DNA of 64,000 bases from Pseudoduganella lurida. GTDB taxonomy: Bacteria; Pseudomonadota; Gammaproteobacteria; Burkholderiales; Burkholderiaceae_D. Both the position numbers and the translations under genes were made by a program. Of this stretch, positions 29,087 to 37,987 are shown one piece after another (the stretch's first letter is position 1; each line of letters begins with the position of its first letter). The DNA lies in NCBI RefSeq assembly GCF_007830455.1, contig NZ_VLLB01000006.1, forward strand, positions 283,985 to 347,984. Direction: 5' to 3'. The notes under the pieces are model-generated. The model had not been told where the DNA came from. It searched no databases and worked only from the letters and a program-made list of their open reading frames with translations.

Positions 29087-29758
29087 ATGCACTTCCTGAA
29101 GAAGATCCTGTCCGCCGCCACCCTGAGCTTTGCTGCCGCGGGGGCGTTTGCTTCGCCCACCGCGCCCGTCGAAGGTGCCGACTACCAGGTGCTGAAGGCG
29201 CCGCAGCCGACGGACACGGGCAAGAAGATCGAAGTGATCGAGTTCTTTGCCTACTGGTGCCCGCACTGCGCCACGTTCGATCCGATCCTCTCGGCCTGGG
29301 TGAAGAAACAGGGCGACAACATCGTCTTCAAGCGGGTGCACGTGTCGCACAGCGACCGCTTCCTGCCGCAGCAGAAGCTGTACTACACGCTCGAATCGCT
29401 GGGCCTGGCCGACCAGTACCAGTCGAAGGTGCTGGCCGCCATCCACCAGGGCGGCAAGGATCTGCAGCGCGACGAAGAAGTGCTCGACTGGGTGGGCGCG
29501 AACGGCATCGACAAGGCGAAGTTCACGGATGCCTACCGCTCCTTCGGCGTGGCCGGCAAGACGCGCCGCGCCAAGTCGATGATGGAGAGCTACCAGGTCG
29601 AATACTGGCCGCTGCTGGTGGTCGATGGCCGCTGGCAGGCATCGCCCAGCCTGACGGGCAAGGCGAACGAAAACCTGAACACGGAAACCGCGCAGCAGCA
29701 GGCCACCACGCAGGTGCTGGACGCGCTGGTGGCGAAAGCGAAAGCCGGCAAGAAGTAA
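29087..29758 (+). CDS. dsbA: Thiol:disulfide interchange protein DsbA, 223 aa
   Basis: Periplasmic oxidase forming disulfides in exported proteins. The ATG at 29087 follows TGGAGA and gives a signal peptide (MHFLKKILSAATLSFAAAGAFA). The thioredoxin active site is C58-P-H-C61 in FAYWCPHCATF. The cis-proline region is seen as EYWPLLVVDGRW. Length and motif are normal. Its stop overlaps the next start (TAATG), implying translational coupling with the SDR gene. Confidence 0.95.
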   Translation: MHFLKKILSAATLSFAAAGAFASPTAPVEGADYQVLKAPQPTDTGKKIEVIEFFAYWCPHCATFDPILSAWVKKQGDNIVFKRVHVSHSDRFLPQQKLYYTLESLGLADQYQSKVLAAIHQGGKDLQRDEEVLDWVGANGIDKAKFTDAYRSFGVAGKTRRAKSMMESYQVEYWPLLVVDGRWQASPSLTGKANENLNTETAQQQATTQVLDALVAKAKAGKK

Positions 29759-30540
29759 TGGCTGCTGCCGGGGCGCCGCGGGTCTTCATCACGGGCGCCT
29801 CCAGCGGCATCGGCGCCGCGCTGGCCACCCGCTACGCATCGGACGGCGCCATCCTCGGCCTGTTCGGCCGCCGGGGAGATGCCATGCATGCGCTGGCCGC
29901 CTCCCTCCCCTCTCCTTCCGATTGCCATGTGTATGCCGGCGACGTATGCGACCACGTCGCGCTGGCCGCTGCCGCGCAGGCGTTCATCTCACGTGCCGGC
30001 GGCATCGACATCGTCATCGCCAGTGCCGGCATCTCGCACGGCACGCTGACGGAGGTGCCGGAAGACCTGCCCGTCTTCGAAGCCATCTTCGCCACCAATG
30101 TGACGGCCACCGTGGCCACGTTCGCGCCGTTCATCGCGGCGATGCGGGAACAGGGCACCGGTACGCTGGTGGGCATCGCTAGTGTGGCCGGCGTGCGCGG
30201 CATGCCCGGCGGCGGTGGCTACAGCGCCTCGAAGGCGGCCGTCGTCACCTACTGCGAATCGTTGCGGCTGGAAATGCGCCGCCACGGCATCCGCGTCGTC
30301 ACCATCGCGCCGGGCTACATCGACACGCCGATGACGCAGCAGAACGCCTATCCAATGCCGTTCCTGATGGCGCCGGAACGCTTCGCCGCGCGCGCCGTGC
30401 GCACCATCGCGGCCGGTGCGCGCTACCGCGTGATCCCGTGGCAGATGGGTCTCGTGGCGCGGCTGCTGCGGCTGCTGCCGAACGCGCTGTATGATCTAGC
30501 CTTTGCCCGCGCGCCCCGCAAGGCGCGCAAACATGCATGA
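29758..30540 (+). CDS. Short-chain dehydrogenase/reductase, 260 aa
   Basis: NAD(P)-dependent Rossmann enzyme. The cofactor motif is FITGASSGIGAALA. The catalytic Tyr-Lys pair is in GGGYSASKAAVVTYC, with the serine in GIASVAG upstream. The C-terminus is basic (RAPRKARKHA) and follows an apolar stretch (MGLVARLLRLLPNALYDLAF), so peripheral membrane binding is possible. The substrate is unknown. The start overlaps the dsbA stop by one base, and the stop overlaps the birA start (ATGA), so it belongs to this operon. Confidence 0.9.
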   Translation: MAAAGAPRVFITGASSGIGAALATRYASDGAILGLFGRRGDAMHALAASLPSPSDCHVYAGDVCDHVALAAAAQAFISRAGGIDIVIASAGISHGTLTEVPEDLPVFEAIFATNVTATVATFAPFIAAMREQGTGTLVGIASVAGVRGMPGGGGYSASKAAVVTYCESLRLEMRRHGIRVVTIAPGYIDTPMTQQNAYPMPFLMAPERFAARAVRTIAAGARYRVIPWQMGLVARLLRLLPNALYDLAFARAPRKARKHA

Positions 30541-31358
30541 GCACTCCAGAACCTGATCCCGGCACCACGCTGGACGCCGCCGCGATCCACGCGCGCTGCG
30601 CCGCCAGCGCTTCCCATATCGCCATCGAGGCCGTGGCCGAAACCGGGTCGACCAATGCCGACCTGCTGGCGCGGCTGCCCGGCACCGCCGCCAGCGCTGT
30701 CCTGACCGGCCCCGTGCTGCGCATCGCCGCAACCCAGACGGCCGGCCGCGGCCGCGCGGGACGCAGCTGGCTGTCGGCACCCGGCGCCTCGTTGACCTTC
30801 TCGCTGGCCTGGCGTTTCCAGGGGCCGCTGCACCGGCTGGCCGGCCTGCCGCTGGCGGTGGGCGTGGCGCTGGCCGAGACGGTGGCCTCGCTGGGCGTGC
30901 CGGTGCAATTGAAATGGCCGAACGACCTGATGAAGGATGGCGCCAAGCTGGCCGGCATCCTCGTGGAGACGGGCACGGCGCCGGACGGTGCCATCTGGGC
31001 CGTGATCGGCTGCGGCATGAACCTGGTGATGCCGGACGCGATGGAGGCCGAGATCGGCCGCGCCGTGTCGTCGGCCCCCTGGCTGGCGCGGATGGACCGC
31101 AACGAACTCGTGGCGCAGCTGCTGTCGCGGCTGGCCGCCGTGCTGGCCGAATTCGACGACACGGGCTTCGCGCCGTTCTGCGAGCGGTGGAATGCGCTGC
31201 AGGCGTGGCGCGGGGCGGCCGTCAACATCCTCGACAACGGTGCCGTGGTGCAGCAGGGGCTGGCGGCCGGGGTCGATGACATGGGCCGGCTGGTGCTGGA
31301 CACGCCGGCCGGGCGGGTCACCGTGCTGTCCGGCGATGTGTCGCTGAGGCTGCAATGA
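30537..31358 (+). CDS. birA: Biotin-[acetyl-CoA carboxylase] ligase, 273 aa
   Basis: Activates biotin and attaches it to the carboxyl carrier protein. The biotin-binding motif is seen as GRGRAGRSWLSAPG after ETGSTNADLLAR. The lysine region is LPLAVGVALAETV with the KWPNDLM block. A small C-terminal SH3-like part follows. The N-terminal DNA-binding helix-turn-helix of E. coli BirA is absent, so it is a ligase only. Start and stop both overlap neighbours by four bases (ATGA), linking it to the SDR and coaX. Confidence 0.95.
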   Translation: MSTPEPDPGTTLDAAAIHARCAASASHIAIEAVAETGSTNADLLARLPGTAASAVLTGPVLRIAATQTAGRGRAGRSWLSAPGASLTFSLAWRFQGPLHRLAGLPLAVGVALAETVASLGVPVQLKWPNDLMKDGAKLAGILVETGTAPDGAIWAVIGCGMNLVMPDAMEAEIGRAVSSAPWLARMDRNELVAQLLSRLAAVLAEFDDTGFAPFCERWNALQAWRGAAVNILDNGAVVQQGLAAGVDDMGRLVLDTPAGRVTVLSGDVSLRLQ

Positions 31359-32173
31359 CAGAAGCTGCAATGACTGGCGCTGGAGTGACTGACGTCGCAA
31401 TGACATGGCTGCTGGTCGATGCCGGCAATACCCGCGTCAAGTGGGCGCTGGTGGATGCCGACGCACCACTCGGCCAGTGGCGCGCGCAGGGTGCGGTGAC
31501 GCTGGACCGGATCGATGCGCTCCCGGCCCAATGGCCATTCGTCGCCGACCGGGTGCTCGTGTCGAACGTGGCCGGCGCCGCCGTGCGCGCCGCGCTGGAA
31601 GCGGCACTTGGGGCGCAGGCAAACGTCGAATGGTTTGCCTCGGTGCCGGCCCGCGCCGGCGTCGTCAACGGCTACCGCAATCCGCTGCAGCTGGGCTGCG
31701 ACCGCTTCGCCGCCGCGATCGGCGCGCATGCGCTGGTGCCCGCGCAGGCCGCGGTGATCGCGAACTGCGGCACGGCCACGACGGTCGACATCGTCGGCGC
31801 GGACGGGCGCTTCGGCGGCGGCATGATCCTGCCGGGACTCGCGCTGATGCATGGCGCGCTGGCCCGCAACACGGCGCAGCTGCCGCAGATCGATGCCGGC
31901 GCGCCGCTGCCGCCCGTCTTTGCCGACAACACGCACGATGCGATCCTGTCCGGCTGCCTGGCCGCGCAGGCCGGCGCCATCGCGCGGGCGTGCGACAGCG
32001 CTATGGCCACGCACGGTACTGTCGCGTGTATCATTTCCGGCGGCGCAGCGCAGCTGGTGATGCCGGCGCTGGCCCTGCCCGGCGCCGTGGCGCCGCGGCG
32101 GGTGGACAATATCGTGATGGTGGGCCTGCATGCCGCGCTGCAGGCCGACGCACTGGACCAGGCCCCATGCTGA
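31355..32173 (+). CDS. coaX: Type III pantothenate kinase, 272 aa
   Basis: First step of coenzyme A synthesis, with no feedback inhibition in this class. Motifs are LLVDAGNTRVKWALV (phosphate 1), NPLQLGCDRFAA and NCGTATTVDIV. I use the ATG at 31355, which overlaps the birA stop and has GAGG upstream. The family N-terminus would also fit the ATG at 31400 (MTWLLVDAGN). The stretch between the two starts holds near-repeats of GCAATGAC, so extra start-like codons are part of an internal duplication. Confidence 0.93.
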   Translation: MTEAAMTGAGVTDVAMTWLLVDAGNTRVKWALVDADAPLGQWRAQGAVTLDRIDALPAQWPFVADRVLVSNVAGAAVRAALEAALGAQANVEWFASVPARAGVVNGYRNPLQLGCDRFAAAIGAHALVPAQAAVIANCGTATTVDIVGADGRFGGGMILPGLALMHGALARNTAQLPQIDAGAPLPPVFADNTHDAILSGCLAAQAGAIARACDSAMATHGTVACIISGGAAQLVMPALALPGAVAPRRVDNIVMVGLHAALQADALDQAPC

Positions 32174-32880
32174 AACCCGTTTTCTTCCTGCTGCTGGCCG
32201 CCAACGCGGCGCTGTTTGCCGTCGGCCAGGGCTATGTCGGCCACCTTGCCGATGGCGAGCGCGAACCGGCGCGGCTGGACGGCCAGCTGAATGCAAAAGC
32301 GCTGAAGCTGATCCCGGCCGCGCAGGCCACTGCCGTGGCCGCCGAGGTGGCACCCGGGGCCGAGGTGGCAGCCCAGGTTGCGCCCCCGGTGCCGGCACCG
32401 AAGGCCGCGGCGGTCACGCTGGCCTGCCTGGAGGCGGGCGACTTCACGCTGGCGCAGGCGCGCCGCTTCGAGGCCGCGCTCGACCCCCTCGCATTGGGCG
32501 ACCGCCAGTCGCGCCGCAACCTGCCGGGCCAGGACGTGTCGAGCTACATGGTGAACATTCCGCCGCAGGGCAGCAAGGAGGCGGCCGATAAGAAGGTCGC
32601 CGAACTGAAGGCGCGCGGCGTGACCAACTACTTCGTCATGAACGACAGCCAGCCGCTGCGCTGGGGCATCTCGCTGGGCGTCTTCAAGCAGGAAGCGGCG
32701 GCGCAGACGCAGCTGGCCGCGCTCGTCAAGCAGGGCGTGCACAGCGCCCGCATCACGCCGCGCTACTCCCCCTCGAAGCTGCTGGCCTTCCAGTTCCGCG
32801 ACGTCGGCCCCGACACCCGTGGCCGCCTCGACAAACTCCTCGCAAACTTCGCCGACCAGTCGCTCCGCAAGTGCCCGTAA
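32167..32880 (+). CDS. SPOR domain-containing exported protein, 237 aa
   Basis: Starts with a hydrophobic N-terminal segment (MLKPVFFLLLAANAALFAVG), probably an uncleaved anchor. An Ala/Val/Pro linker follows, with a conserved block (ACLEAGDFTLAQARRFEAAL), and then a SPOR-like C-terminal domain (about 115-195; SYMVNIPPQGSKEAADKKVAEL, RWGISLGVFKQEAAAQTQL). It overlaps the coaX stop by seven bases and ends the plus-strand series. The role is probably peptidoglycan binding. It is the second of three SPOR proteins within 6 kb. Confidence 0.85.
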   Translation: MLKPVFFLLLAANAALFAVGQGYVGHLADGEREPARLDGQLNAKALKLIPAAQATAVAAEVAPGAEVAAQVAPPVPAPKAAAVTLACLEAGDFTLAQARRFEAALDPLALGDRQSRRNLPGQDVSSYMVNIPPQGSKEAADKKVAELKARGVTNYFVMNDSQPLRWGISLGVFKQEAAAQTQLAALVKQGVHSARITPRYSPSKLLAFQFRDVGPDTRGRLDKLLANFADQSLRKCP

Positions 32881-32890
32881 CAGCCGAGCT

Positions 32891-33009
32891 CGTGTCCACT
32901 TTGGGGTCAACCCCGGAATCGGACACGAACTGAGCCATAACGTGCGTTCAATGAATGGATTACGGCTGGGGTCGTGTCCGAAAACGGGGTTGACCCCAAG
33001 GTGGACACG
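32891..33009. repeat. Paired 38-bp inverted repeats with GGGGTCAACCCC cores
   Basis: The left arm (32891-32928) and right arm (32972-33009) are inverted copies of each other, differing at only a few bases, with 43 bases between. Each arm is itself a dyad: GTGTCC, then GGGGTCAACCCC, then GGACAC. Directly after it, ACTGCGCAGT occurs twice up to the rlpA stop. The element lies between convergent gene ends. Confidence 0.85.
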
Positions 33010-33030
33010 GACTGCGCAGTAACTGCGCAG

Positions 33031-34080
33031 TTACTGGGACGCAGAAGCGGTGCTGTAAGCCCCTTCGCGCTGGACGACCAGCGGTTTCAGGCGCAGGCCG
33101 GTGGGCAGGCGGGCGGCGGCGGCGGCGGCTTCCTGGCGTGTCGGGAACGGGCCGCCGTACAGGCGATACACGCTGCCGGCCTGCACCACCTGGTATTCGC
33201 TGCCGCGCGTCGCCTCGATGAGGCGCTCACGCATCGTGTTGGCGCCCTCTTCCTTCGAGAACGCTCCCAGCTGCAGGTAGTAGCCACCCGAGGTGGGCGC
33301 GGCCACGTCCGGTGCGGGCGGGCGCGTGAGGATGAAGCGTTCCAGCTCGTCCGGCCCGGCCAGCAGCGGCGCGCCGGGCTGCAGTGCGGCGACGGGCACG
33401 CCTTCGACGGCAGCAATGATGGTGCCGGCCTTGCGCGCGGCCACCATGCGCTCGATCTCGTCCGGCATGATGCGCGTGACTTCCAGCTGGCTGCTGCCGT
33501 TGGCCAGCAGGCCCAGTTTCAGCGCCGCCGTGTACGACACGTCGATCACGCGCGACGAGTGGAACGGCCCGCGGTCGTTCACGCGCACGACGACGCTCTT
33601 GCCGTTCGCCAGGTTCGTCACGCGCGCATACGAGGGGATCGGCAGCGTGGTGTGCGCCGCCGTCATCTTGTACATGTCGTAGATCTCGCCGGACGAGGTG
33701 CGCTGGCCATGGAATTTCTTGCCGTACCACGTGCCCATGCCCCGCTGCGTGAACGGCTGGCTGTTCGGGATCGGCTCGTAGGTCGACCCCAGCACCGTGT
33801 AGGGCCGGTTCGAGCGGGGCAGCAGCGGATCGTTGCGCACCTCCGCGTCCGGCACCTGCATCAGGTTCGGTGGCGGATCGTCGCCGGGACCATCGTCCTT
33901 GTAGTAGCCGCCGCGGCCGGAGTTCGCCGCCGGCATGTCCGGCATGCCCGGCTGCTGGTGCTTCGGCTTGACCTTCGGCGCACCCGGCAGGTGGCTGATC
34001 AGCTCCCGGCTGCCGCAGCCGGCCAGCGCCAGCAGGGCCGCCAGCAGCAGCGATGAAGTGAACCTGGTGCGCGCCATCAT
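33031..34080 (-). CDS. rlpA: RlpA-type lytic transglycosylase lipoprotein with SPOR domain, 349 aa
   Basis: Outer-membrane lipoprotein that cleaves peptide-free glycan strands. The lipobox is LALAGC with C22. The double-psi beta-barrel domain (about 125-215) has GMGTWYGKKFHGQRTSSGE and the catalytic region VRVNDRGPF. The SPOR domain is at about 270-349 (GYYLQLGAFSKEEGANTMRE). The start ATG at 34080 overlaps the rodA stop (ATGA), so it is the last gene of the mre-mrd-rodA operon. It faces the repeat pair downstream. Confidence 0.93.
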   Translation of the reverse strand: MMARTRFTSSLLLAALLALAGCGSRELISHLPGAPKVKPKHQQPGMPDMPAANSGRGGYYKDDGPGDDPPPNLMQVPDAEVRNDPLLPRSNRPYTVLGSTYEPIPNSQPFTQRGMGTWYGKKFHGQRTSSGEIYDMYKMTAAHTTLPIPSYARVTNLANGKSVVVRVNDRGPFHSSRVIDVSYTAALKLGLLANGSSQLEVTRIMPDEIERMVAARKAGTIIAAVEGVPVAALQPGAPLLAGPDELERFILTRPPAPDVAAPTSGGYYLQLGAFSKEEGANTMRERLIEATRGSEYQVVQAGSVYRLYGGPFPTRQEAAAAAARLPTGLRLKPLVVQREGAYSTASASQ

Positions 34081-35192
34081 GTCTGCACCAGCTTGCGGTG
34101 GCGCTGCACGCTCATCAGGATGCCCGAGGCGAGGCCCAGGGTCAGCAGCGCGGTGCCGCCGTAGCTCATGAACGGCAGCGGCACGCCGACCACCGGCAGG
34201 ATGCCGCTCACCATGCCCATGTTCACGAATGCGTACGTGAAGAAGATCATCGTCGTCGCGCCCGCCAGCAGGCGCGTGAACAGGTTCGGCGCGCCGGCCG
34301 TGATCATCAGCCCCCGGCCGATCAGCAGCAGGTACAGCAGCAGCAGGAACAGGTTGCCGGCCAGGCCGAACTCCTCGGAGTACACGGAGAAGATGAAGTC
34401 CGTCGTGCGTTCCGGGATGAATTCCAGGTGCGTTTGGGTGCCCTTCGTCCAGCCCTTGCCCGTGATGCCGCCGGAACCGATGGCGATGGTGGACTGGATG
34501 ATGTGGAAGCCCTTGCCCAGCGGGTCGGCGGTGGGATCGAACAGCGTGCGCACGCGCTCGCGCTGGTAGTCGTGCATCATCGACCAGGCCACCGGCATGC
34601 TGCAGGCCGCCGCGATCACGAGCGCCAGCAGCGCCTTCCACGGCAGACCGGCCAGGTAGATGACGGCGAAACCGGCCGCCACCACCAGCAGCGACGTGCC
34701 GAGGTCGGGCTGGCGCATGATCAGGCCCACGGGGATCAGCAGCAGCAGCGCGCCCACCGCGTACGAGTGCCAGCGCAGGTGCCCCTGCTGGTGCTGGAAG
34801 AACCAGGCCAGCATCAGCGGGACGGCGATCTTGGCCAGTTCGGACGGCTGGATATCGATCACGCCGATGTGCAGCCAGCGCCGCGCGCCCAGCTTGATCG
34901 TGCCCACCAGCGCCACCGCCACCAGCAGCAGCACCGTGATGGCATACGCGGGCACGGCGATCCGCATCATGTTCTGCGGCGAGATGTTCGCCACCACCCA
35001 CATCACGAAGAACGACATCAGGATGTTGCGCACCTGGTCCTCGATCTTGCCGGGGATGCCGATGCTGGCGGAGTACAGGGTGACGAGGCTGGTGGCGAGC
35101 AGCATGACCAGCACCAGCAGCAGCGCCGGGTCGAAGACCGCCACGTGCGGGCGCAGGCGCCGCCACAGCGAGCGTCGTTCGTTGATGCGCAT
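34077..35192 (-). CDS. rodA: Rod-shape glycosyltransferase RodA, 371 aa
   Basis: SEDS-family peptidoglycan polymerase of the elongasome, partner of PBP2. The ATG at 35192 gives MRINERRSLWRRLRPHVAVFD; the longer frame upstream is only antisense-like Arg-rich sequence. About ten transmembrane helices are visible. The SEDS motifs WLHIGVIDIQPSELAKIAVP and PERTTDFIFSVYSEEFG (around the catalytic aspartate) are intact. The start lies immediately after the mrdA stop, and the stop overlaps rlpA. Confidence 0.95.
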   Translation of the reverse strand: MRINERRSLWRRLRPHVAVFDPALLLVLVMLLATSLVTLYSASIGIPGKIEDQVRNILMSFFVMWVVANISPQNMMRIAVPAYAITVLLLVAVALVGTIKLGARRWLHIGVIDIQPSELAKIAVPLMLAWFFQHQQGHLRWHSYAVGALLLLIPVGLIMRQPDLGTSLLVVAAGFAVIYLAGLPWKALLALVIAAACSMPVAWSMMHDYQRERVRTLFDPTADPLGKGFHIIQSTIAIGSGGITGKGWTKGTQTHLEFIPERTTDFIFSVYSEEFGLAGNLFLLLLYLLLIGRGLMITAGAPNLFTRLLAGATTMIFFTYAFVNMGMVSGILPVVGVPLPFMSYGGTALLTLGLASGILMSVQRHRKLVQT

Positions 35193-35193
35193 A

Positions 35194-37461
35194 TTATTCC
35201 TTACGCGGCGGCAGGGCCGCCTGCGGTTGTGCGGGCCGCGCCGGCGCAGGGGCCGGCGCCTTGGCCTGTGCCGGCGGCCGGCTCTGCGCCGTCGCGGCAT
35301 TGGTGACGGCCGTGCGCGGTACCGGCTGCGCATTCGGCGCGGCCTGGCTGGCCGCCGTCTTCGGCGCCGCCGTGGAGGCGGGACGCTGCGGCATCAGCCC
35401 CGGCGCGGCCGGCGATGCGGCAACCGCCGCGGCAGGTTTCTTCACGCCAGCCGCCGCCTTGTCGGCCTCGAAGGCCCGTTCGTCGTTGTCCAGCGCGGCC
35501 TGCTCCAGCGCCTGCGCCGCTTCCTCCTCGGCAGCCGGTCCCTCGACGGGCTCCAGCAGCTCGGCATCTTCCTTCGGCACCTTGGTGGTGTCCTTCTCGG
35601 TCGGCCGCTTGCCGAGGATCCAGTAGTCGAGCACCTTGCGGGCGATCGGCGCCGCGACGGCGCCGCCGAAGCCGGCGTTCTCCACCACCATGGCCAGCGC
35701 GATGCGCGGCTGCTCGGCCGGCGCGAACGCCGTGAACAGCGCGTTGTCGCGCAGCCGCTCGGCCAGCGACTTGGCGTTGTATTTCGCATTCGCGCCGATG
35801 CCCACCACCTGCGCGGTCCCCGTCTTGCCGCCCACCGTGTAGCCGACATTGGTGAAGGCGCGGAACGCGGTGCCACCCTGTTCGCTGGTGACGCCCACCA
35901 TGGCATTCTTGATGAAGTCGATGTTCTGCTGCTGCAGCGCGATGCGGTAGCTTTCCTTCGGCACCGTCAGCGTGCGGCCCTTGGTGGCGCCATCCTCCAG
36001 GATCTTCACCAGGTGCGGCTTCATCACCACGCCGTTGTTGGCCAGGTTGGCCACCGCGTGGGCGATCTGCAGCGGCGTGTACGAGTTGTAGCCGGAACCG
36101 TTCGACACGGAGATCGTGTCGCCGCCCACCCAGCGGCCGGCCGCCGGGTTCTTCTTGTAGCGGGAGCGCTTCCACTCCTGCGACGGCAGCACGCCGGTCT
36201 TCTCGTTTTCCAGGTCGATACCGGTCTTCTGGCCGAAGCCGAAGGGCTTCATGAAGTCATGGATCGAATCGATGCCCATGTCCCGGCCCAGCTGGTAGTA
36301 GTAGGTATTGCAGGAGACGACGATCGACTTGCGCATGTCCACCATGCCGTGGCCGCCCACCACGTCGTCGCGGAATTTGTGATTGCCCAGGTACATATAG
36401 CCCGGATCGGCAATCGCCTGGCCCGGCGTGCGCTTGCCCAGTTCCAGCGCGGCCAGCGCCATGAACGGCTTGAAGGTGGAGCCCGGCGCATAGGTGCCGG
36501 ACAGCGGCCGGTTCACCATCGGCCGGTCCAGCGAAGTATTGAGTTCGTTCCAGCTCTGCGCATCGATGCCGTCGACGAACAGGTTCGGGTCGTAGCCGGG
36601 CCGCGACACATAGGCCAGCACGTCGCCGGTCGACGGTTCGATGGCCACCAGCGCGCCGCGCCACTCGCCGAACGCTTCCTCGGCCACCTTCTGCAGCTCG
36701 ATGTCGATCGACAGGATCAGGTTGTTGCCGGAGGTGGGCGGGGTGCGCGACAGCGTGCGGATCGCGCGGCCGCCGGCGGAGACCTCCACCTCCTCGTAGC
36801 CCGTCACGCCGTGCAGCTGCTTCTCGTAGCTCTTCTCCAGGCCTTCCTTGCCGATGTAGTCGGTGCCGTTGTAGTTGGCGGCGTCGTCGCCCTCCTCGAT
36901 CGCCTTCGCCTCGCGCTGGTTGATGCGGCCGATGAAGCCGATCACGTGCGAGGCCGTCTCGCCCAGCGGGTAGTTGCGGAACAGGCGCGCCTGTACCTCC
37001 ACGCCCGGAAAGCGGAAGCGGTTCGCCGTGAAGCGCGCCACTTCCTCGTCCGACAGGCGGGTGCGCAGCGGCACGCTGGCGAAGTTCTTCGATTCGTCGA
37101 GCAGCTTGCGGAAGCGCCGGCGGTCCTTCGGCGTCACTTCCACGATGCCGGCCAGCTGGTCGATCGCCTCGTCGAGCGGCACGCGCAGTTTCGATGGCGT
37201 GATCTCCAGCGTGTAGGCCGAGTAGTTGCGCGCCAGGACCACGCCGTTGCGGTCCAGGATCAGGCCCCGGTTCGGCTGGATCGGCACGACGGCGATGCGG
37301 TTGTCCTCGGCCTGCGCGGCGTAGTCGCTGTGCTTGATCACCTGCAGCCAGACGAAGCGCGCCAGCAGCAGGCCGAAGCAGACGAACACGAGCGCGCCGA
37401 GCAAGGTCAGGCGCACCCGGAACAGGTACAGTTCGCGTTCGTTGTTTTTCAGCTCGGTCAT
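35194..37461 (-). CDS. mrdA: Penicillin-binding protein 2 with extended C-terminus, 755 aa
   Basis: Transpeptidase of the elongasome. One N-terminal transmembrane helix (about 17-38) precedes a pedestal domain and the transpeptidase domain. The active serine is S328 in PGSTFKPFMA, then the SxN-type motif VSCNTYYYQ and GGKTGTAQVVG. After about residue 620 there is a ~135-residue tail rich in Ala, Pro and Glu that E. coli PBP2 (633 aa) does not have. It is placed between mreD and rodA as in most proteobacteria. Confidence 0.95.
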   Translation of the reverse strand: MTELKNNERELYLFRVRLTLLGALVFVCFGLLLARFVWLQVIKHSDYAAQAEDNRIAVVPIQPNRGLILDRNGVVLARNYSAYTLEITPSKLRVPLDEAIDQLAGIVEVTPKDRRRFRKLLDESKNFASVPLRTRLSDEEVARFTANRFRFPGVEVQARLFRNYPLGETASHVIGFIGRINQREAKAIEEGDDAANYNGTDYIGKEGLEKSYEKQLHGVTGYEEVEVSAGGRAIRTLSRTPPTSGNNLILSIDIELQKVAEEAFGEWRGALVAIEPSTGDVLAYVSRPGYDPNLFVDGIDAQSWNELNTSLDRPMVNRPLSGTYAPGSTFKPFMALAALELGKRTPGQAIADPGYMYLGNHKFRDDVVGGHGMVDMRKSIVVSCNTYYYQLGRDMGIDSIHDFMKPFGFGQKTGIDLENEKTGVLPSQEWKRSRYKKNPAAGRWVGGDTISVSNGSGYNSYTPLQIAHAVANLANNGVVMKPHLVKILEDGATKGRTLTVPKESYRIALQQQNIDFIKNAMVGVTSEQGGTAFRAFTNVGYTVGGKTGTAQVVGIGANAKYNAKSLAERLRDNALFTAFAPAEQPRIALAMVVENAGFGGAVAAPIARKVLDYWILGKRPTEKDTTKVPKEDAELLEPVEGPAAEEEAAQALEQAALDNDERAFEADKAAAGVKKPAAAVAASPAAPGLMPQRPASTAAPKTAASQAAPNAQPVPRTAVTNAATAQSRPPAQAKAPAPAPARPAQPQAALPPRKE

Positions 37462-37474
37462 GGAATGGCCACGC

Positions 37475-37987
37475 TCAGATCGGGCGCGTGTGGTCCTTGT
37501 CGACCGCGCGGCGCTGCGGCGCCAGCAGGATCACCGTGATCACGGGCCACAACAGCACCGAGACGACGCTTTCGACAAAGTACAGCCAGCCGGGGAACTT
37601 GCCGGAGACGACGAAGCGCACCAGCAGCTGCACGGCCTGCGCCAGCAGCAGCAGCGGCAGCACGTGCATGGCCTGCGTGCTGAGGCGGAACCACAGGATC
37701 CGGCGATGCATCATGATGGCGCCATACGACAGCAGCGTGTAGGCCAACGCGTTCTCGCCGAGCAGCGTGGCGTCATGCACGTCCATCAGCAGGCCCAGGC
37801 AGAAGGCGGTGCCGATGCCCACCTTGCGGGGCTGGTGCACGCCCCAGAACACCAGCACCAGCGCCACGAAGTCGGGCGCGGCAAAGAAGCGGCCCCACGG
37901 CATCAGGTTCAGCAGGAAAGCCACCAGCAGGCTGGCGATGATGAAGATCGGGCTGACGGGCAGCAGGATGTACTGGGGGCGGTTCAT
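37475..37987 (-). CDS. mreD: Rod shape-determining protein MreD, 170 aa
   Basis: Small integral membrane protein of the elongasome, with about five helices covering most of its length. Typical landmarks are LLNLMPWGRFFAAPDFVALV and GIGTAFCLGLLMDVHDATLLG. The start overlaps the mreC stop (ATGA-type overlap at 37984-37987). It ends 13 bases before mrdA, so it is tightly cotranscribed. Confidence 0.95.
   Translation of the reverse strand: MNRPQYILLPVSPIFIIASLLVAFLLNLMPWGRFFAAPDFVALVLVFWGVHQPRKVGIGTAFCLGLLMDVHDATLLGENALAYTLLSYGAIMMHRRILWFRLSTQAMHVLPLLLLAQAVQLLVRFVVSGKFPGWLYFVESVVSVLLWPVITVILLAPQRRAVDKDHTRPI

Noticed and set aside
24742..29160. A 1472-codon open frame on the minus strand crossing rsmB, argS, the FtsN-like gene and dsbA
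   Set aside because: Only its first third matches rsmB. The rest is antisense to well-identified genes and is open because GC-rich codon bias removes stops on the opposite strand.
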